Shown: piece by piece, positions 1-6,067 of the stretch
Position numbering within the stretch: position 1 is the first letter of the stretch
Layout of the letters: every line of letters begins with the position of its first letter
Source of the DNA: Spirochaetaceae bacterium
GTDB taxonomy: Bacteria; Spirochaetota; Spirochaetia; SZUA-6; Fen-1364
Reading direction: 5' to 3'
NCBI GenBank assembly: GCA_003141795.1
Contig: PLNO01000151.1
Location: forward strand, 597-6,663
Length of the DNA: 6,067 bases
Notes under the pieces: model-generated
Seen by the model: the letters and a program-made list of their open reading frames with translations, nothing else
Told to the model about the DNA's origin: nothing
Databases searched by the model: none
Translations under genes and position numbers: made by a program

Positions 1-111
1 CCTCGATCCGTTGGACGCAAGCCGAAACATCCGGGGGGAGCTACCCGAGCTTGATTTAAACTCATATATCGATTTACATATACCAACGATACATTAAGTT
101 CGTTTTTTGTT

Positions 112-130
112 GAATTCAGTCAAAAATCCC
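112..130 (+). repeat. 19-bp dispersed direct repeat, copy 1
   Basis: The bases 112-130 match 2125-2143 at 17 of 19 positions. The first 13 (GAATTCAGTCAAA) are identical, two bases differ, and TCCC is shared at the end. Each copy sits upstream of a gene: this one lies 110 bases before the GTG of the HD-GYP gene, the other 17 bases before the acyltransferase ATG. A shared regulator site or promoter element is possible. The function is inferred from position only. Confidence 0.45.
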
Positions 131-140
131 AATTTTTTGA
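120..140. promoter_or_regulatory. A/T-arm inverted repeat, possible operator
   Basis: TCAAAAA at 120-126 is the exact reverse complement of TTTTTGA at 134-140, with a 7-base centre. The arms are A/T only, so an RNA hairpin would be weak and a protein-binding dyad is the likelier reading. It overlaps the 3' part of the dispersed 19-bp repeat, but the dyad is not preserved in the second copy. It may be chance within AT-rich DNA. Confidence 0.3.
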
Positions 141-240
141 GTTTATTCTCGCAGTGGAAAGGTTAATCTGATACGCTTGATACCGATATAGGAGGCGAGA
201 GGGGCAGGCTGCGCCTCTTGGACGACTCGAAGGGAAATGC

Positions 241-2082
241 GTGACGCAGGAAGACAACAACGTCAGCTGCTTGAACAGCAGGGTAATTATAGAATACATC
301 CGACACAGGAATCCCGAACGTGTTTCGGAGCTGTTCGAGGATTTGCCTCCGCCCTGGTCTGAAATCTCAGGCCTCGACAATTACCTGTCGGACGAGAACA
401 ACTGGATCCCCATCAACCTCATCGTCAAACTCTTCGAGAAGGCGCGCCTCATCACGGGCAACCAGCAGGTCGCGTTCGACATCGGCTTCGAGTCGATCAT
501 CAACCGCGAGTTCAGCTACTGGCAGAAGATCTTCCTGAGGATATTCTCCTCCCCGCGAAAGATCCTCCGCCGCTCGAACCAGATGAACAACAACCTCAAC
601 ACGACGAAGATCGTGGAGCTCATCTACGATGCGCCCGGCAGGGCGGTGCTGCGCTGGCATTGGCGCGACAGCATCAGCAACGCAAAGGACATCTGCTCGT
701 ACAACAAGGGCATCTACTCGGCGATCCCCACGTTCTGGGGCCGTCCCGCGGCGCGCGTCGAGGAAGCCGCCTGCCGCTTCGAGGGCCAGCCGTTCTGCGA
801 GATCACCCTCACATGGCCCATCAACTGGGGAGGGTTCAAGACGTTCCTCCCCCGGTTTCAGACCCGCAAATCGGCGCTCTATACCGCGCTGGAAGAGATC
901 GACAGGGACAAGTCCCTCCTCAGGCAGAAGTTCGACCAGACGACGGCCCTCAACCTCGAGCTCCGCCAGAAGGTGGAGATGCTGAAGGCCATCAACAACG
1001 CCACGAGGGCGATCGTCTCCGTGGCCGACACGCGGGAAATCCTCCGCCTGACCATGACACCCATCGTCGAGGTCTTCGGCTTCGACAGGGCCATGATCAT
1101 GCTCGTGAACGCCGAAGGCGATCAGCTCGAGTACAGCTATGGCGTCGGGGAGGCACCGGAGGTCATGCAGAGGCTGCGCGATTACCGCATCCCCCTCGCC
1201 CGTGACCAGAACCTCATGGTACGTGTGCTGAAACGGCGCAAGCCGGTGCTGATCCGCGACGTGCGGGCCGCCGGCCTCAATCCGACCAACCGTATCCTCT
1301 CCGATTTCCGGCCGAGCTCGTTCATCATCTGTCCGCTCATCGCCGACGGCAAGGTCATCGGCATCCTCGGCGCGGACCGCCGCGGCACGGGGAAGCGGCT
1401 CACCTCCAACGACACGGAGTTCCTCTCGATCTTCGCGAACAACATCGCCACCGCGTTCCTCCGCGCGCGGCTCGACGAGGAGCTGAAATCGAGCAACGTG
1501 AGCTCGGTGCGCGCGCTCGTTCAGGCGATCGAGGAAAAGGACACCTACACGCGCGGCCATTCGGAACGCGTGGCGGCGCTGGCCGTGGAGATCGCGCGCG
1601 TGCTGGGGTATTCGGAGGTCGAGATCGAGTACCTGCGGTTCGGGAGCATCCTCCACGACGTCGGAAAGATCGGCATCCCAGAATCGATCGTGAAAAGCCC
1701 CAAGCCGCTCACGGAAGCGGAGTTCAAGATCATCCAGAAGCACCCCCTCAAGGGCATGGAGATCCTGCAGCCCATCTCCTTCATCAAGAACCACATGTAC
1801 CTCATCCGCAGCCATCATGAGCGATGGGACGGCAAGGGCTACCCGGACGGGCTGGCGGGTGACGACATCCCGCTGGGCGCGCAGATCGTCTCCGTTGCGG
1901 ATGCCTACGACGCAATGACCTCTTCCCGGCCGTACCGAAAAGGCATGCCTTCACGACAGGCGGCAAAGGAAATCCAGAAGAACGTCGGGATCCAGTTTTC
2001 CCAGCGCATTGTCGACGCTTTCATGGTGGTGTACGAAACCATCGTCATGCCGAAAAAAGTAAGCGATCCGGTCAAAAAGTAG
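241..2082 (+). CDS. Sensor protein with GAF and HD-GYP domains, likely c-di-GMP phosphodiesterase
   Basis: This 613-residue protein has no signal peptide or membrane segment and is probably cytosolic. Residues about 1-205 form a sensory region ending in C178-x3-G182-x3-C186-x5-W192, a pattern I associate with V4R/heme-NO-associated-like input modules; that link is tentative. A charged coiled coil (about 213-252) leads into a GAF domain (about 251-411) and then an HD-GYP domain (about 421-600). The HD-GYP signatures are all present: H440 in YTRGHS, H472-D473 in HDVGK, H501, H525-H526 and G533-Y534-P535 in HHERWDGKGYP, and D554. Hydrolysis of cyclic di-GMP is therefore expected from the family; ligand control through the N-terminus or GAF domain is inferred. 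The start is GTG with AAGGGA 5 bases upstream. An in-frame TGA at 178-180 with no ATG, GTG or TTG between rules out a longer start. The neighbouring acyltransferase does not define the output. Confidence 0.9.
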   Translation: MTQEDNNVSCLNSRVIIEYIRHRNPERVSELFEDLPPPWSEISGLDNYLSDENNWIPINLIVKLFEKARLITGNQQVAFDIGFESIINREFSYWQKIFLRIFSSPRKILRRSNQMNNNLNTTKIVELIYDAPGRAVLRWHWRDSISNAKDICSYNKGIYSAIPTFWGRPAARVEEAACRFEGQPFCEITLTWPINWGGFKTFLPRFQTRKSALYTALEEIDRDKSLLRQKFDQTTALNLELRQKVEMLKAINNATRAIVSVADTREILRLTMTPIVEVFGFDRAMIMLVNAEGDQLEYSYGVGEAPEVMQRLRDYRIPLARDQNLMVRVLKRRKPVLIRDVRAAGLNPTNRILSDFRPSSFIICPLIADGKVIGILGADRRGTGKRLTSNDTEFLSIFANNIATAFLRARLDEELKSSNVSSVRALVQAIEEKDTYTRGHSERVAALAVEIARVLGYSEVEIEYLRFGSILHDVGKIGIPESIVKSPKPLTEAEFKIIQKHPLKGMEILQPISFIKNHMYLIRSHHERWDGKGYPDGLAGDDIPLGAQIVSVADAYDAMTSSRPYRKGMPSRQAAKEIQKNVGIQFSQRIVDAFMVVYETIVMPKKVSDPVKK

Positions 2083-2124
2083 ATTCTATAAAAAAAAACT
2101 TGCATCTCCATTCTTCTTGTGATG

Positions 2125-2143
2125 GAATTCAGTCAAATTTCCC
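2125..2143 (+). repeat. 19-bp dispersed direct repeat, copy 2
   Basis: This is the partner of 112-130: 17 of 19 bases match, with GAATTCAGTCAAA identical. It lies in the 78-base gap between the HD-GYP and acyltransferase genes, just before the Shine-Dalgarno at 2149. If the acyltransferase instead began at the GTG of 2119, these bases would be coding. Their match to a non-coding site argues for the later start. The bases just upstream in both copies are also T-rich (TTnTTGT-like). Confidence 0.45.
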
Positions 2144-2148
2144 GACTC

Positions 2149-2154
2149 AGGAGG
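2149..2154 (+). promoter_or_regulatory. Strong Shine-Dalgarno that fixes the acyltransferase start
   Basis: A perfect AGGAGG lies 6 bases before the ATG at 2161, an ideal spacing. The open frame extends upstream to GTG 2119 and ATG 2122, but neither has a comparable ribosome site: their upstream bases are C/T-rich. This places initiation at 2161. An ATG at 2156 is out of frame and too close to the site. Confidence 0.8.
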
Positions 2155-2160
2155 AATGGT

Positions 2161-3051
2161 ATGAAACTGAAGATCTCTGTATTCTTCCAGTCCCCCGTCA
2201 ACGTGTTTCTCTTCCGACACATGAGCCCGAGTCTTGCTCAACGGTACCTGCACACCATCGGGTTCCTGTACTACCTGATCAACAGGCACGAGAAACGCGT
2301 GATCGAGCGGAACATCCGCGAGGTGCTCGTCGGTCAGGACGAGCGCTACGTGCGCACCGTCGTCAGGGAGACGTTCAAAGGCATCTTCACCCACTACTTC
2401 GAGAAGATGTTCGCCGCATACCTGGACTACTCCACGGTCCGCAAGTACGTCGACGTACATTTCAAGGTCGAGGGCGTGGAGCTCATCCAGAAGGCGCTGG
2501 AACAGGGCAAGGGATGCATCCTCGTGACCGCGCATTGGGGCGCGGTGGAGTTCATCCCGTGGGTGCTGCACACGCAGGACATTCCCACGAGCGTCATCCT
2601 CGAATGCGCCACGGCAAAGCTCGCGAAGAGCCTGCAGGAAAAGGTGGCAAACCGCAACACGGAGCTCCTCTCCTCCGCGCTCGGCGGGTCGATCTTCCTC
2701 CGCGCCATGCAGTCGCTGAAGTCCAACCGGGTGCTGATGACGCAATGCGACGAGGTGGACGCATGGCGGCGGCGGCGCAGTCACACGATCCAGCTCTTCG
2801 ACAGGGAGCTGTTCTTCGACAACACGATCGACGTCCTCTCCCACAGGTCAGGCGCCCCGGTGGTCGCCGCGTTCCTCAAGCGAACGGGCAATGCGCGCTA
2901 CACGCTCATCCTGGAGGATGTTTCCGTGCAGCGCACCCCCGAGAGCACGGCGCGGGACTGTCTGGAGCTGTGGCAGAAGTACGTCCGCCAGAACCCCGAG
3001 CAGTGGTACCAGTGGAAGAAATGGACCGCAATGAAGGTCGGCGCGGCATGA
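2161..3051 (+). CDS. Lysophospholipid/lipid A-type acyltransferase (LpxL/HtrB superfamily)
   Basis: The 296-residue protein matches the LpxL/HtrB acyltransferase family in length and layout. The family moves acyl chains onto lipid A precursors or other lipids at the inner face of the cytoplasmic membrane. The catalytic HX4E motif is H125-W-G-A-V-E130, inside a hydrophobic strand-like segment ([14 protein letters not shown]). The N-terminus ([32 protein letters not shown], given here as a region of residues about 16-47) resembles the membrane-associating helix plus the basic stretch usual in this family. Near the C-terminus, N278-P-E-Q-W-Y-Q-W285 corresponds to the family's conserved PEQ(Y/W)xW element. 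The true acceptor (lipid A, ornithine lipid or another lysolipid) cannot be told from sequence. The ATG at 2161 is chosen over GTG 2119 because of the perfect AGGAGG. The gene follows the HD-GYP gene by 78 bases and precedes yjbQ by 67. Confidence 0.85.
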   Translation: MKLKISVFFQSPVNVFLFRHMSPSLAQRYLHTIGFLYYLINRHEKRVIERNIREVLVGQDERYVRTVVRETFKGIFTHYFEKMFAAYLDYSTVRKYVDVHFKVEGVELIQKALEQGKGCILVTAHWGAVEFIPWVLHTQDIPTSVILECATAKLAKSLQEKVANRNTELLSSALGGSIFLRAMQSLKSNRVLMTQCDEVDAWRRRRSHTIQLFDRELFFDNTIDVLSHRSGAPVVAAFLKRTGNARYTLILEDVSVQRTPESTARDCLELWQKYVRQNPEQWYQWKKWTAMKVGAA

Positions 3052-3118
3052 CGGGGGCCAGGCCCGTATAGACCTGGTGGCTCTGTCCAGTGTATTTTCG
3101 CCTCACGCGGAGACGTCG
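3052..3118 (+). other. Intergenic gap with a small hairpin, no clear terminator
   Basis: This 67-base gap separates the acyltransferase from yjbQ. ACGGG at 3051-3055 can pair with CCCGT at 3063-3067 around a 7-base loop. An alternative pairing uses CCAGG (3058-3062) with CCTGG (3073-3077). No U-run follows either stem; the nearest is TTTT at about 3095-3098. An intrinsic terminator is therefore not supported. TATAGA at 3068-3073 resembles a -10 box but lacks a -35 partner. No leader peptide rich in Thr or Ile codons is present. Confidence 0.35.
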
Positions 3119-3532
3119 ATGAAGTTTCATACCGAGTACGTCACATTCACCACGCGCCGTGAGCGCGAGTACATCAACATGACCGAGAAGGTCGAGGCTG
3201 CGGTGGCGGCCAGCGGCTGCCGGGAGGGGATGGTGCTCGTCTCCGCCATGCACATCACCGCCGGAGTCTACGTGAACGACGCGGAGCAGGGCCTCATCCA
3301 GGACATCGACGAATGGCTGGACACCCTCGCCCCCCGTCGGCCCGACTACCGTCACCACCGCACCGGGGAGACCAACGGCGACAGCCACCTGAAGAACCTG
3401 CTCATCGGTCACGAGGTGATCCTCCCCCTTACCGATGGCAAGCTCGACCTGGGCCCGTGGCAGCAGGTCTACTATGCGGAGTTCGACGGCAGACGGCCCA
3501 AACGGGTCATCATCAAGGTAATGGGAGAATAG
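3119..3532 (+). CDS. yjbQ: YjbQ/UPF0047 family protein (secondary thiamine-phosphate synthase-like)
   Basis: The product is 137 residues, the usual size for UPF0047/YjbQ. Family hallmarks are visible in order: the early THF-type strand region, H79-H80 followed by N86-G-D-S-H90-L-K92, then a [12 protein letters not shown]114-Q-Q-V segment and E121-F-D-G124, ending in a basic strand. The conserved His and acidic residues suggest a metal or ligand pocket. Family members can replace thiamine-phosphate synthase weakly in E. coli, hence the usual annotation, but their physiological role is unsettled. The start is ATG 3119, with GGAG 6 bases upstream. An in-frame GTG at 3077 would add 14 residues unlike the family and has no good ribosome site. 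The gene ends 7 bases before the aspartate kinase start, and its stop codon overlaps that gene's ribosome site, so co-expression with the thr genes is likely. Confidence 0.88.
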   Translation: MKFHTEYVTFTTRREREYINMTEKVEAAVAASGCREGMVLVSAMHITAGVYVNDAEQGLIQDIDEWLDTLAPRRPDYRHHRTGETNGDSHLKNLLIGHEVILPLTDGKLDLGPWQQVYYAEFDGRRPKRVIIKVMGE

Positions 3533-3539
3533 GAAAAGC

Positions 3540-4943
3540 GTGAAAGTCCTGAAATTCGGTGGAAGCTCGGTTGCAGACGGAGAGCGTATCCGGGCCGTGA
3601 CAGACATCATTTCCCAGGCGGCGAAAGAGGGCCGCGTGGCGGTCGTCCTTTCAGCGATGAAGGGGATCACCGACCTTCTCATCACGGCGGCGCGCAAGGC
3701 GGAGGAGGGCACCGACGGTTTTCGATCCGTCCTGGAGACCATCCGCACCCGTCATTTCGAGGCGGTGCGCTTCCTGTTCACACCCACGGACCAGGGCGCG
3801 GGGATAACGCCGCTGGCAATCATGTGCAATGAGCTGGAGGAGATCCTCCACGGTGTGGACCTCGTCAAAGAGTGCTCGCCGCGCACCATGGACCTCGTGA
3901 TGAGCTTCGGGGAAAGGCTCTCCTGTCGGCTCGTGACGACCTACATGCAGACGCGGGGGCTTCCCGCGGAGCTCGTCGACGCGCGGGAGCTCATCCTTAC
4001 GAACAGCGGCTTCGGAGCCGCTGTCGTCAACTTCCAGAAGAGCTACCCGCTCATCCATGAGAAGCTCGACGCGATCAAGGGCATCGCGGTCATCCCCGGC
4101 TTCATCGGATCCACTGAAAAGGGGATCACAACGACCCTGGGCAGGAACGGCTCGGATTACACCGGCTCGATCATCGGTGCCGGAGCCGACGCCGATCTGA
4201 TAGAGATATGGACCGACGTCGACGGCGTTCTGTCCGCCGACCCCCGCATCGTACCGGAGGCCTTCGTCATCCCCGAGCTCAGCTCGGAGGACGCAATGGA
4301 GCTCTCCTACTTCGGGGCGAAGGTGATCCATCCCTACTGCATGATCCCTGCCGTGGAGAAGGGCATCCCCCTGCTCATCAAGAACAGCCTCAATCCGCAG
4401 GCGCCGGGCACGCGCATCGCCGCGGCAGCCACGCTCCGTCAGGATACGGGCCGACCCATCACGGGGATCGCCTCCATCGAGGGGATCTCCCTCCTCAACA
4501 TCGAAGGCGGAGGCATGATGGGCATTCCCGGGTTCGCCGCGCGGATCTTCTCCGCGCTCGCCCGGGCAGGGGTCAACATCATCATGATCTCCCAGGCCTC
4601 CTCCGAGCACACGATCTGTCTCGTCTTCAAGACCGAGGAGGGGGAGCGCGCGCTTTCGGCGCTGAACAAGGAGCTCGCCATGGAGCTGGAGACGCGGCGC
4701 ATCGAGCGCTTCGAGCTCCGCCGTGACCTGCTCATCGTTTCCGTGATCGGCCAGAACATGCACGGCACGCCGGGCATGGCCGGACGCCTCTTCAGCGCCG
4801 TAGGCAGGGCGGGGATCAACATCCTCGTGATCGCTCAGGGCTCCTCGGAGAGGAACATCTCCTTCGTGATCGAAGAGAAGAACCACGCCCTGGCACTGAG
4901 GACCATCCACGCCGAGTTCCTCACCGGGAAGAAAGCATCATGA
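3540..4943 (+). CDS. lysC: Monofunctional aspartate kinase, ThrA-like with two ACT domains
   Basis: This enzyme phosphorylates L-aspartate with ATP, the committed step toward threonine, methionine and lysine. The 467 residues hold an amino-acid kinase domain and two ACT domains. Visible motifs are K5-F-G-G-S-S10, S122-F-G-E-R-L-S128, the nucleotide/substrate loop T199-L-G-R-N-G-S-D206, W224-T-D-V-D-G229 with S232-A-D-P-R236, and F258-G-A-K-V-I-H-P265. ACT1 spans about 309-382 and ACT2 about 398-465. Q352 (ISQASSE) and Q433 (IAQGSSE) match the paired glutamines of threonine-sensitive kinases, so threonine feedback is inferred. The sequence is closer to the kinase half of ThrA than to E. coli LysC, yet the protein ends after ACT2 with no homoserine dehydrogenase domain. 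It starts at GTG with AGGA (3531-3534) overlapping the yjbQ stop, and it overlaps thrB by ATGA. lysC is the generic symbol; the context would justify a thrA-like name. Confidence 0.95.
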   Translation: MKVLKFGGSSVADGERIRAVTDIISQAAKEGRVAVVLSAMKGITDLLITAARKAEEGTDGFRSVLETIRTRHFEAVRFLFTPTDQGAGITPLAIMCNELEEILHGVDLVKECSPRTMDLVMSFGERLSCRLVTTYMQTRGLPAELVDARELILTNSGFGAAVVNFQKSYPLIHEKLDAIKGIAVIPGFIGSTEKGITTTLGRNGSDYTGSIIGAGADADLIEIWTDVDGVLSADPRIVPEAFVIPELSSEDAMELSYFGAKVIHPYCMIPAVEKGIPLLIKNSLNPQAPGTRIAAAATLRQDTGRPITGIASIEGISLLNIEGGGMMGIPGFAARIFSALARAGVNIIMISQASSEHTICLVFKTEEGERALSALNKELAMELETRRIERFELRRDLLIVSVIGQNMHGTPGMAGRLFSAVGRAGINILVIAQGSSERNISFVIEEKNHALALRTIHAEFLTGKKAS

Positions 4944-5905
4944 GCGCAGATCAGGTTTCGGTTTTCGCCACGGCGACGGTCGCCAATGTCGCCTCGGGCT
5001 TCGACGTGCTGGGCTTCGCCCTGGACACGCCGGGGGACGCGGTCACCGTCAGGCGCGTCGCAGGCAGGGCGATCCGCGTGGTTTCCATTACCGGAGACGA
5101 GGGCAAGCTCCCCACCGACCCGAAGAAGAACACGGCCGCCGTGGCTGTGTCAGGGCTGCTCACGAAGCTCGATTTTCCCTTCGGCGTGGAGATCTCACTA
5201 GAGAAGAGGATGCCCCTGAGCTCGGGCCTGGGCAGCTCGGCGGCAAGCGCCGTGGCGGCCGTGTACGCAACGAACATCCTCGCAGGCTCACCCCTGTCCT
5301 CCCGGGACCTTCTGCCCTTCACCATGGAGGCTGAGCGCGTCGCCTGCGGGGCCGCTCATGCGGACAATGTGGCCCCCTCCCTCCTGGGCGGCTTCGTCCT
5401 CATCAGGAGCTACGAGCCGCTGGACGTCGTGCAGCTTCCCGTTCCCGCCGGGCTCGCCTGCGCGGTCGTGCATCCGCACACGGAGCTGCGCACGGAGGAT
5501 GCGCGGAGGATCCTCAAGAAGGAGATCCGGCTCGCCGATGCGATCCGCCAATGGGGGAACCTCGCCGCGCTCGTTGCGGCGCTGTACAACGGGGACCTTC
5601 AGCTTCTGGGACGGTCCCTCCAGGACGTTGTTGCCGAGCCCGCACGATCGCTCCTCATCCCCGGATTCGCGGCCGTCAAGGCCGCGGCGCTTTCCGCCGG
5701 AGCCCTGGGCTGCTCCATCTCGGGCTCGGGCCCGTCGGTCTTCGCGCTCTGCGCATCGCGGGAAGAGTCCCCGCGCGTGGGCAGCGCGATGAAGGCGGCC
5801 TTCGAGACGGCAGGGCTCGCCTGCGACCTGTACCTGTCCGCCGTGAACACGCGCGGCCCCGTGGTCATCGACCCCGCGGGCGGCAGCGCATCCTCCCGAT
5901 CATGA
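4940..5905 (+). CDS. thrB: Homoserine kinase
   Basis: This GHMP-family kinase makes O-phosphohomoserine from homoserine and ATP in the cytosol, feeding threonine synthase. The 321 residues are normal for the enzyme. All three GHMP motifs are present: an N-terminal substrate motif (ATVANVASGFDVLGFAL, about residues 12-28), the ATP phosphate loop P92-L-S-S-G-L-G-S-S-A-A102, and the C-terminal glycine motif S261-G-S-G-P-S266. The ANVASGFDVLGFA form is one I associate with Bacteroidota, spirochaete and related ThrB proteins rather than the enterobacterial ANMSVGFD form. The ATG start lies within the kinase gene's stop (ATGA, 4940-4943), with GGGAAG 8 bases upstream, so translation is probably coupled. 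It overlaps thrC in the same way at 5902-5905. Confidence 0.96.
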   Translation: MSADQVSVFATATVANVASGFDVLGFALDTPGDAVTVRRVAGRAIRVVSITGDEGKLPTDPKKNTAAVAVSGLLTKLDFPFGVEISLEKRMPLSSGLGSSAASAVAAVYATNILAGSPLSSRDLLPFTMEAERVACGAAHADNVAPSLLGGFVLIRSYEPLDVVQLPVPAGLACAVVHPHTELRTEDARRILKKEIRLADAIRQWGNLAALVAALYNGDLQLLGRSLQDVVAEPARSLLIPGFAAVKAAALSAGALGCSISGSGPSVFALCASREESPRVGSAMKAAFETAGLACDLYLSAVNTRGPVVIDPAGGSASSRS

Positions 5906-6067
5906 AGTTCGCCAGCCGCGACCATCCAGAGGCCGTTGTCGGCTTCCGCGAAGCGCTCTTCACGGGCCTTGCGCCGGACGGCGGGTTGTACCACCCCGTG
6001 GGCGCGCCGGACCTCTCAGGCCTCATCGAGACGTTCGACGACAGCGTGAGCTTCCTGGATCTCGCCG
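5902..6067 (+). CDS. thrC: Threonine synthase, N-terminal part (cut by window end)
   Basis: The first 55 codons are present and the gene runs off the window. Threonine synthase is a PLP enzyme that converts O-phosphohomoserine to L-threonine, the last step of the pathway. The visible N-terminus fits the E. coli/fungal-type enzyme (class with the FxxAxxxGLAPDGGLYxP signature): F-R-E-A-L at about residues 15-19 and G-L-A-P-D-G-G-L-Y at about 22-30. The PLP lysine lies beyond the window. The start is the ATG sharing ATGA with the thrB stop. No Shine-Dalgarno is recognisable in the preceding 20 bases, so initiation probably depends on ribosomes finishing thrB. Its position after aspartate kinase and thrB completes the classic thr operon order. 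Confidence 0.9.
   Translation, partial: MKFASRDHPEAVVGFREALFTGLAPDGGLYHPVGAPDLSGLIETFDDSVSFLDLA

Larger units (their letters stand above)
1..240. other. Non-coding leader upstream of the HD-GYP gene
   Basis: No gene can be supported here. The first 50 bases are GC-rich like the coding DNA. From about 51 to 190 the sequence is markedly AT-rich, with T6 tracts at 103-108 and 133-138 and an A5 tract at 122-126, which is typical of a promoter or upstream control region. Several TTGA-type hexamers occur (51, 110, 137), but none pairs with a good TATAAT-like hexamer at 16-18 bases, so I do not assign a sigma-70 promoter. Frame 2 is open from the window edge to a TAA at 95-97 and could be the tail of an upstream gene, but the peptide is unrecognisable and its second half is AT-rich. 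Three GATA-containing words (GATAC, GATAC, GATAT) lie at 170-189. Confidence 0.5.

Noticed and set aside
2..97. Frame 2 open from the window edge to TAA, possible tail of an upstream gene
   Set aside because: Only 31 codons with an unrecognisable product. Frame 3 is equally GC-rich at third positions up to its stop at 57-59, and the second half is AT-rich. It cannot be distinguished from chance without upstream sequence.
367..1818. A 483-codon open frame on the minus strand inside the HD-GYP gene
   Set aside because: It is a shadow caused by strong GC bias at third codon positions. The peptide is rich in D, E, R, H, V and L with no recognisable motif, while the + strand reading has intact GAF and HD-GYP motifs.
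2087..2098. TATAAA followed by an A9 run after the HD-GYP stop, considered as a terminator or -10 box
   Set aside because: An A-run on the + strand is not a U-tract terminator and no hairpin precedes it. No -35-like hexamer lies 16-18 bases upstream of TATAAA.
2100..3071. A 323-codon + strand frame offset from the acyltransferase frame, and a minus-strand frame at 2086-2844
   Set aside because: The translations are Arg/Pro/Gly/His-rich without motifs, and the acyltransferase frame carries HX4E and PEQW elements plus a perfect ribosome site.
3051..3098. Hairpin-forming GC stretch before yjbQ, considered as an intrinsic terminator or a threonine attenuator
   Set aside because: No U-run directly follows the stem, the stem is only 5 bp, and there is no leader peptide with Thr or Ile codons.
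3651..4910. A 419-codon open frame on the minus strand inside the aspartate kinase gene
   Set aside because: Same antisense effect: low-complexity acidic/basic composition and no family motifs, lying over an unambiguous aspartate kinase.
1..6067. Mobile elements, CRISPR arrays, tRNA or rRNA genes
   Set aside because: No transposase, integrase, regular repeat-spacer pattern, tRNA-like cloverleaf or rRNA-like sequence was seen on either strand, and base composition is uniform across the genes.

Overview
The window carries five complete genes and the start of a sixth, all on the + strand, in GC-rich, strongly codon-biased DNA. A relatively AT-rich, promoter-like leader occupies about the first 240 bases. 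The organism looks like a Gram-negative bacterium: it has an LpxL/HtrB-type lipid acyltransferase, an HD-GYP signalling protein, and ThrB and threonine synthase variants of the kind I associate with spirochaete, Bacteroidota-like or delta-proteobacterial lineages. The exact taxon cannot be fixed from the sequence.

Layout. (1) Positions 1-240 hold no supportable gene. They contain T/A tracts, a 7-bp inverted repeat and one copy of a 19-bp sequence that recurs, with two mismatches, upstream of the second gene. (2) 241-2082 encodes a soluble sensor protein with an N-terminal Cys/Trp-motif region, a coiled coil, a GAF domain and a catalytically intact-looking HD-GYP domain, so it is a likely c-di-GMP phosphodiesterase. 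(3) 2161-3051 encodes a lysophospholipid/lipid A-type acyltransferase. A very strong Shine-Dalgarno fixes its start 42 bases inside the longest open frame. (4) 3119-3532 encodes a YjbQ/UPF0047 protein. (5) 3540-4943, 4940-5905 and 5902 to the window end encode aspartate kinase, homoserine kinase and threonine synthase, joined by two 4-base ATGA overlaps.

How they work together. The last three genes form a compact threonine-biosynthesis operon in the classic thrA-thrB-thrC order. The kinase lacks the homoserine dehydrogenase domain found in enterobacterial ThrA, so aspartate-semialdehyde dehydrogenase and homoserine dehydrogenase must be encoded elsewhere. yjbQ ends only 7 bases before the kinase gene and is probably co-transcribed with it. 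The first two genes (signalling, lipid acylation) are separated from their downstream neighbours by 78 and 67 bases with no convincing terminator, so read-through is possible but not shown.

I see no phage, transposon, CRISPR, tRNA or rRNA, and no clear sign of an undescribed multi-gene system. The points most worth a second look are the repeated 19-bp element, the uncharacterised sensor region of the HD-GYP protein, the linkage of yjbQ to the thr operon, and a monofunctional kinase that keeps ThrA-like threonine-site glutamines.
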